A stretch of 6,303 nt of DNA, taken from Acidilobaceae archaeon. Lineage in GTDB: Archaea; Thermoproteota; Thermoprotei_A; Sulfolobales; Acidilobaceae. The stretch covers positions 1 through 6,303 of the forward strand of contig JALUDK010000032.1 in NCBI GenBank assembly GCA_027044005.1. Direction: 5' to 3'. Each line of letters opens with the position of its first letter. Position 1 is the first letter of the stretch. This document shows, piece after piece, positions 4,845-6,303 of the stretch. The position numbers and the translations under genes are program-made. The notes below the pieces were generated by a model that was not told where the DNA came from, made no database searches, and saw only the letters and a list, made by a program, of their open reading frames with translations.

Positions 4845-5594
4845 GTGGTGCTCCTGGATCCCGTTGTGGAGGCCGCGAGGCTGCTTAGGTCTTCTAGGTA
4901 TGCTATAGTCTTCACTGGCGCTGGCGTCTCGGCTGAGAGTGGAATACCAACGTTTAGGGGTAGTGGTGGCCTGTGGAGGAGGTTTAGGCCGGAGGACCTT
5001 GCCACGCCTGAGGCCTTCCAGAGGGACCCCGGGCTCGTGTGGGAGTGGTATGCCTGGAGGATCAGGATGGTGCTTGAGGCCGAGCCTAACCCTGCCCACA
5101 GGGCTATAGCTAGGCTGGAGGAGGCTGGCCTTGTCAAGGCGGTGATCACGCAGAACGTGGACGGCCTCCACCGCCGGGCCGGGTCTAGGAATGTGGTGGA
5201 GCTCCACGGTAGCATACTACGGGTCAGGTGTACCAGGTGCAGCTACCGCTCCAACCTGGCTAGGGAGCCGAGCGAGATCCCGCCCAGGTGCCCCCGGTGT
5301 GGGGGCCTCCTTAGGCCCGATGTAGTCTGGTTCGGGGAGCCCCTGCCCCGCGGCGAGTTGGAGAGGGCTTGGAGGGAGGCCGGGAAGGCTGACCTGGTTA
5401 TAGTAGTGGGGACCAGCGGTGTAGTCGAGCCAGCGGCTAGCATACCCCTCATGGTTCTCAGCCATGGCGGCTCCATGGTCAATGTGAACCCGGAGCCTAA
5501 CAGGTATACCGGGCTAGCTGATGTAGAGGCCAGGATGAATGCTGCCAGGTTCTTCAGCCTCCTCCTGGCCGAGCTGGGGCTGGGTGATGTATAA
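4845..5594 (+). CDS. cobB: NAD-dependent protein deacylase, Sir2 family (SIRT5/CobB-like class III)
   Basis: A sirtuin of about 249 residues that removes acyl groups from lysines using NAD and forms O-acyl-ADP-ribose. With residue 1 at the GTG at 4845, landmarks are: GAGVSAESGIPTFRG (25-39), the NAD-binding loop; TQNVDGLH (102-109); catalytic H121 in ELHGS; four zinc cysteines C129, C132, C149, C152; GTSGVVEPAA (189-198); and VNVNPEP (212-218). Y69 and R72 in WEWYAWR form the Tyr-x-x-Arg pair that binds the carboxylate of succinyl- or malonyl-lysine in SIRT5 and CobB, so the substrate range may extend beyond acetyl-lysine. A longer frame opens at a GTG at 4815, but that codon overlaps the TATA box. 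GTGs at 4845, 4848 and 4866 all fit the family's usual 10-20 residues before the NAD loop, so the exact start is uncertain. In other Crenarchaea, Sir2 deacetylates the chromatin protein Alba. Archease follows 39 nt downstream, probably in the same transcript. Confidence 0.93.
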   Translation: MVLLDPVVEAARLLRSSRYAIVFTGAGVSAESGIPTFRGSGGLWRRFRPEDLATPEAFQRDPGLVWEWYAWRIRMVLEAEPNPAHRAIARLEEAGLVKAVITQNVDGLHRRAGSRNVVELHGSILRVRCTRCSYRSNLAREPSEIPPRCPRCGGLLRPDVVWFGEPLPRGELERAWREAGKADLVIVVGTSGVVEPAASIPLMVLSHGGSMVNVNPEPNRYTGLADVEARMNAARFFSLLLAELGLGDV

Positions 5595-5626
5595 CACCCC
5601 AAGGGCGTACACTATAGCCTGGGGTG
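5595..5626 (+). other. Hairpin between sir2 and archease covering the archease ribosome-binding site
   Basis: Directly after the sir2 stop, CACCCCA (5595-5601) pairs with TGGGGTG (5620-5626). A bulged A follows, then GG (5603-5604) pairs with CC (5618-5619) around a 13-nt loop. The 3' arm includes most of the archease ribosome-binding site. There is no trailing U-run, so an intrinsic terminator is less likely than translational control or chance. Confidence 0.4.
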
Positions 5627-5627
5627 G
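5621..5627 (+). promoter_or_regulatory. Ribosome-binding site of archease
   Basis: GGGGTGG precedes the ATG at 5634 by 6 nt and approximates the archaeal consensus. It lies in the 3' arm of the spacer hairpin and supports this ATG as the start. Confidence 0.5.
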
Positions 5628-5633
5628 CGGTGG

Positions 5634-6068
5634 ATGGAGTGCCCGGGGTTTAAGCATGAGGAGCATACTGCCGATGTCCTTATAGAGGCGTGGGGTAGGA
5701 CCCTGGAGGAGGCGTTCGAGCAGTCGGCCCTGGCTGTTTATGAGGTGATCACCGACACCAGCAAGGTCAAACCCAAGACTAGGGTTGATCTGGAGGTCGA
5801 GGGCTTTGACCTCGAGAATCTGTTGTACCGGTGGGTGGAGGAGATGCTCCTCTACACCGATGCGGATGGCATGGTATTCGGGTTGTTCAGGGTGTGTAGG
5901 ATTGAGAAGGGGGGTGATGGGTATAGGATCGTGTCCTCGGCGTGGGGGGAGAGGTTCGACCCGGGGAGGCATGAGCACCGTACTATAGTGAAGGCTATGA
6001 CGTATGCCCAGATGAGTATAGGCGAGGTTAACGGGTGCTGGAGGATAACTTTCGTCGTGGACATCTAA
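5634..6068 (+). CDS. Archease (RtcB RNA-ligase activator)
   Basis: A 144-residue protein with the full archease pattern and the family's usual length. Archease speeds the guanylylation and turnover of the RtcB ligase, which joins tRNA exon halves after intron removal; archaeal tRNAs depend on this. Landmarks: FKHEEHTADV (6-15), with D14; YEVITD (36-41), with D41; the helix ENLLYRWVEEMLLYTDADGMVF (61-82); TIVKAMTYAQMSIGE (117-131); and the C-terminal RITFVVDI (137-144), with D143. The conserved acidic residues D14, D41 and D143 are those expected to form the metal site. The ATG at 5634 has a ribosome-binding site in front and directly precedes the conserved region. It lies 39 nt after sir2. 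No rtcB is in the window, so the partner is elsewhere. The stop TAA overlaps the stop of the convergent protease gene. Confidence 0.94.
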   Translation: MECPGFKHEEHTADVLIEAWGRTLEEAFEQSALAVYEVITDTSKVKPKTRVDLEVEGFDLENLLYRWVEEMLLYTDADGMVFGLFRVCRIEKGGDGYRIVSSAWGERFDPGRHEHRTIVKAMTYAQMSIGEVNGCWRITFVVDI

Positions 6069-6303
6069 CCCATGAGCCTGGAGAGTTTTAGAGTGCAGGA
6101 GTCGCAGAAGCCTGGCCCCTTTCTATCAACATCCCCTACACTGTTGCTGAACGACATTACACAGGTGGGGTTGCTACAGTGCTCCAGGCCTAGGAGGTGG
6201 CCGACCTCGTGTGTAATCTCCTTCGCGATCCTCTCCATGTAGAGAGAGGGGCTTGGGGCCCAGAGCCTCTTTGTATACACCGTCGCTACCCCGACTCCGG
6301 GGG
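6065..6303 (-). CDS. amzA: Archaemetzincin-type zinc metalloprotease, C-terminal part (cut by window edge)
   Basis: The last 78 codons of a gene entering from the right; its start is outside. The zinc site HEVGHLLGLEHC (HExxHxxGxxHC) is followed by a Cys in SNPTC, the methionine-turn residue in CVMSFSNS, DVDRKGPGFC and a final CxxC (CDSC). This combination of HExxH with a four-cysteine structural zinc site marks archaemetzincins. They are found in many archaea and in vertebrates (AMZ1/AMZ2); their natural substrates are unclear. The preceding segment, PGVGVATVYTKRLW, is the substrate-side strand before the active-site helix. A GTG at 6280 could look like a start but lies inside this conserved strand, so the frame continues off the edge. 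The gene is convergent with archease, with overlapping stop codons. Confidence 0.92.
   Translation of the reverse strand, partial: PGVGVATVYTKRLWAPSPSLYMERIAKEITHEVGHLLGLEHCSNPTCVMSFSNSVGDVDRKGPGFCDSCTLKLSRLMG

Noticed and set aside
4770..5215. Two long minus-strand frames (145 and 134 codons) inside sir2
   Set aside because: Both are antisense to the sirtuin NAD-binding region, have low-complexity Pro/Arg/Ser composition and would collide with the trpB2 promoter.
5514..5978. 154-codon open frame on the minus strand across the sir2-archease junction
   Set aside because: It lies antisense to well-supported sir2 and archease coding sequence, is rich in Pro, Leu and His as expected of a shadow frame, and matches no family I recognise.
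1..6303. CRISPR arrays, tRNA/rRNA genes, insertion sequences, attachment sites
   Set aside because: No regularly spaced repeats, cloverleaf-like sequence, transposase fragments or terminal repeats were seen, and coding sequence fills nearly all of the window.

Overview
The window looks like a piece of a hyperthermophilic crenarchaeal (Thermoproteota) chromosome, most likely Desulfurococcales-like. The evidence is a PCNA-type sliding clamp, archease, an archaemetzincin and a TrpB2-type tryptophan synthase. Arginine is coded mostly by AGG and isoleucine often by ATA. GTG and TTG starts are used, leaders are very short, and AT-rich TATA-like boxes stand out against a G+C-rich background. The genus is an inference; no rRNA or other direct species marker is present. 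Nothing suggests a mobile element, CRISPR array, RNA gene or recent horizontal island: this is dense core/metabolic chromosome with almost no spare DNA.

Layout, left to right. (1) The N-terminal 112 codons of PCNA run leftward off the left edge, with a TTG start at 336. (2) A 116-bp divergent gap holds G+C palindromes and a single TTTAAA box. It precedes a rightward cystathionine gamma-synthase/lyase family gene (453-1640). (3) Three leftward genes follow: tryptophanase (1637-3031), a small GYD-domain protein (3070-3360) and TrpB2 (3412-4758). (4) A second divergent gap, again with one TATA-like box, precedes a rightward pair: a Sir2 deacylase (about 4845-5594) and archease (5634-6068). (5) The C-terminal end of an archaemetzincin-type protease (6065-6303) enters from the right edge, convergent with archease.

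Functionally, positions 453-4758 form a block of amino-acid enzymes. Three different PLP-dependent enzymes carry out elimination or replacement chemistry at C-beta or C-gamma: a cystathionine enzyme, tryptophanase, and tryptophan synthase beta. Tryptophanase and TrpB2 catalyse opposite halves of an indole/tryptophan cycle and lie on the same strand with only a GYD-domain protein between them. Each of these three genes has its own plausible TATA box, so they may be separately controlled. Sir2 and archease look like an operon with a hairpin in the spacer over the archease ribosome-binding site.

The main points of interest are: residues that mark the lyase as tryptophanase rather than tyrosine phenol-lyase; a tiny reading frame with a Trp codon overlapping the trpB2 start; a Tyr-x-x-Arg signature in Sir2 typical of succinyl/malonyl-lysine deacylases; two convergent gene pairs whose stop codons overlap; alternative hairpins in the PCNA leader; and a striking abundance of the tetranucleotide CTAG.
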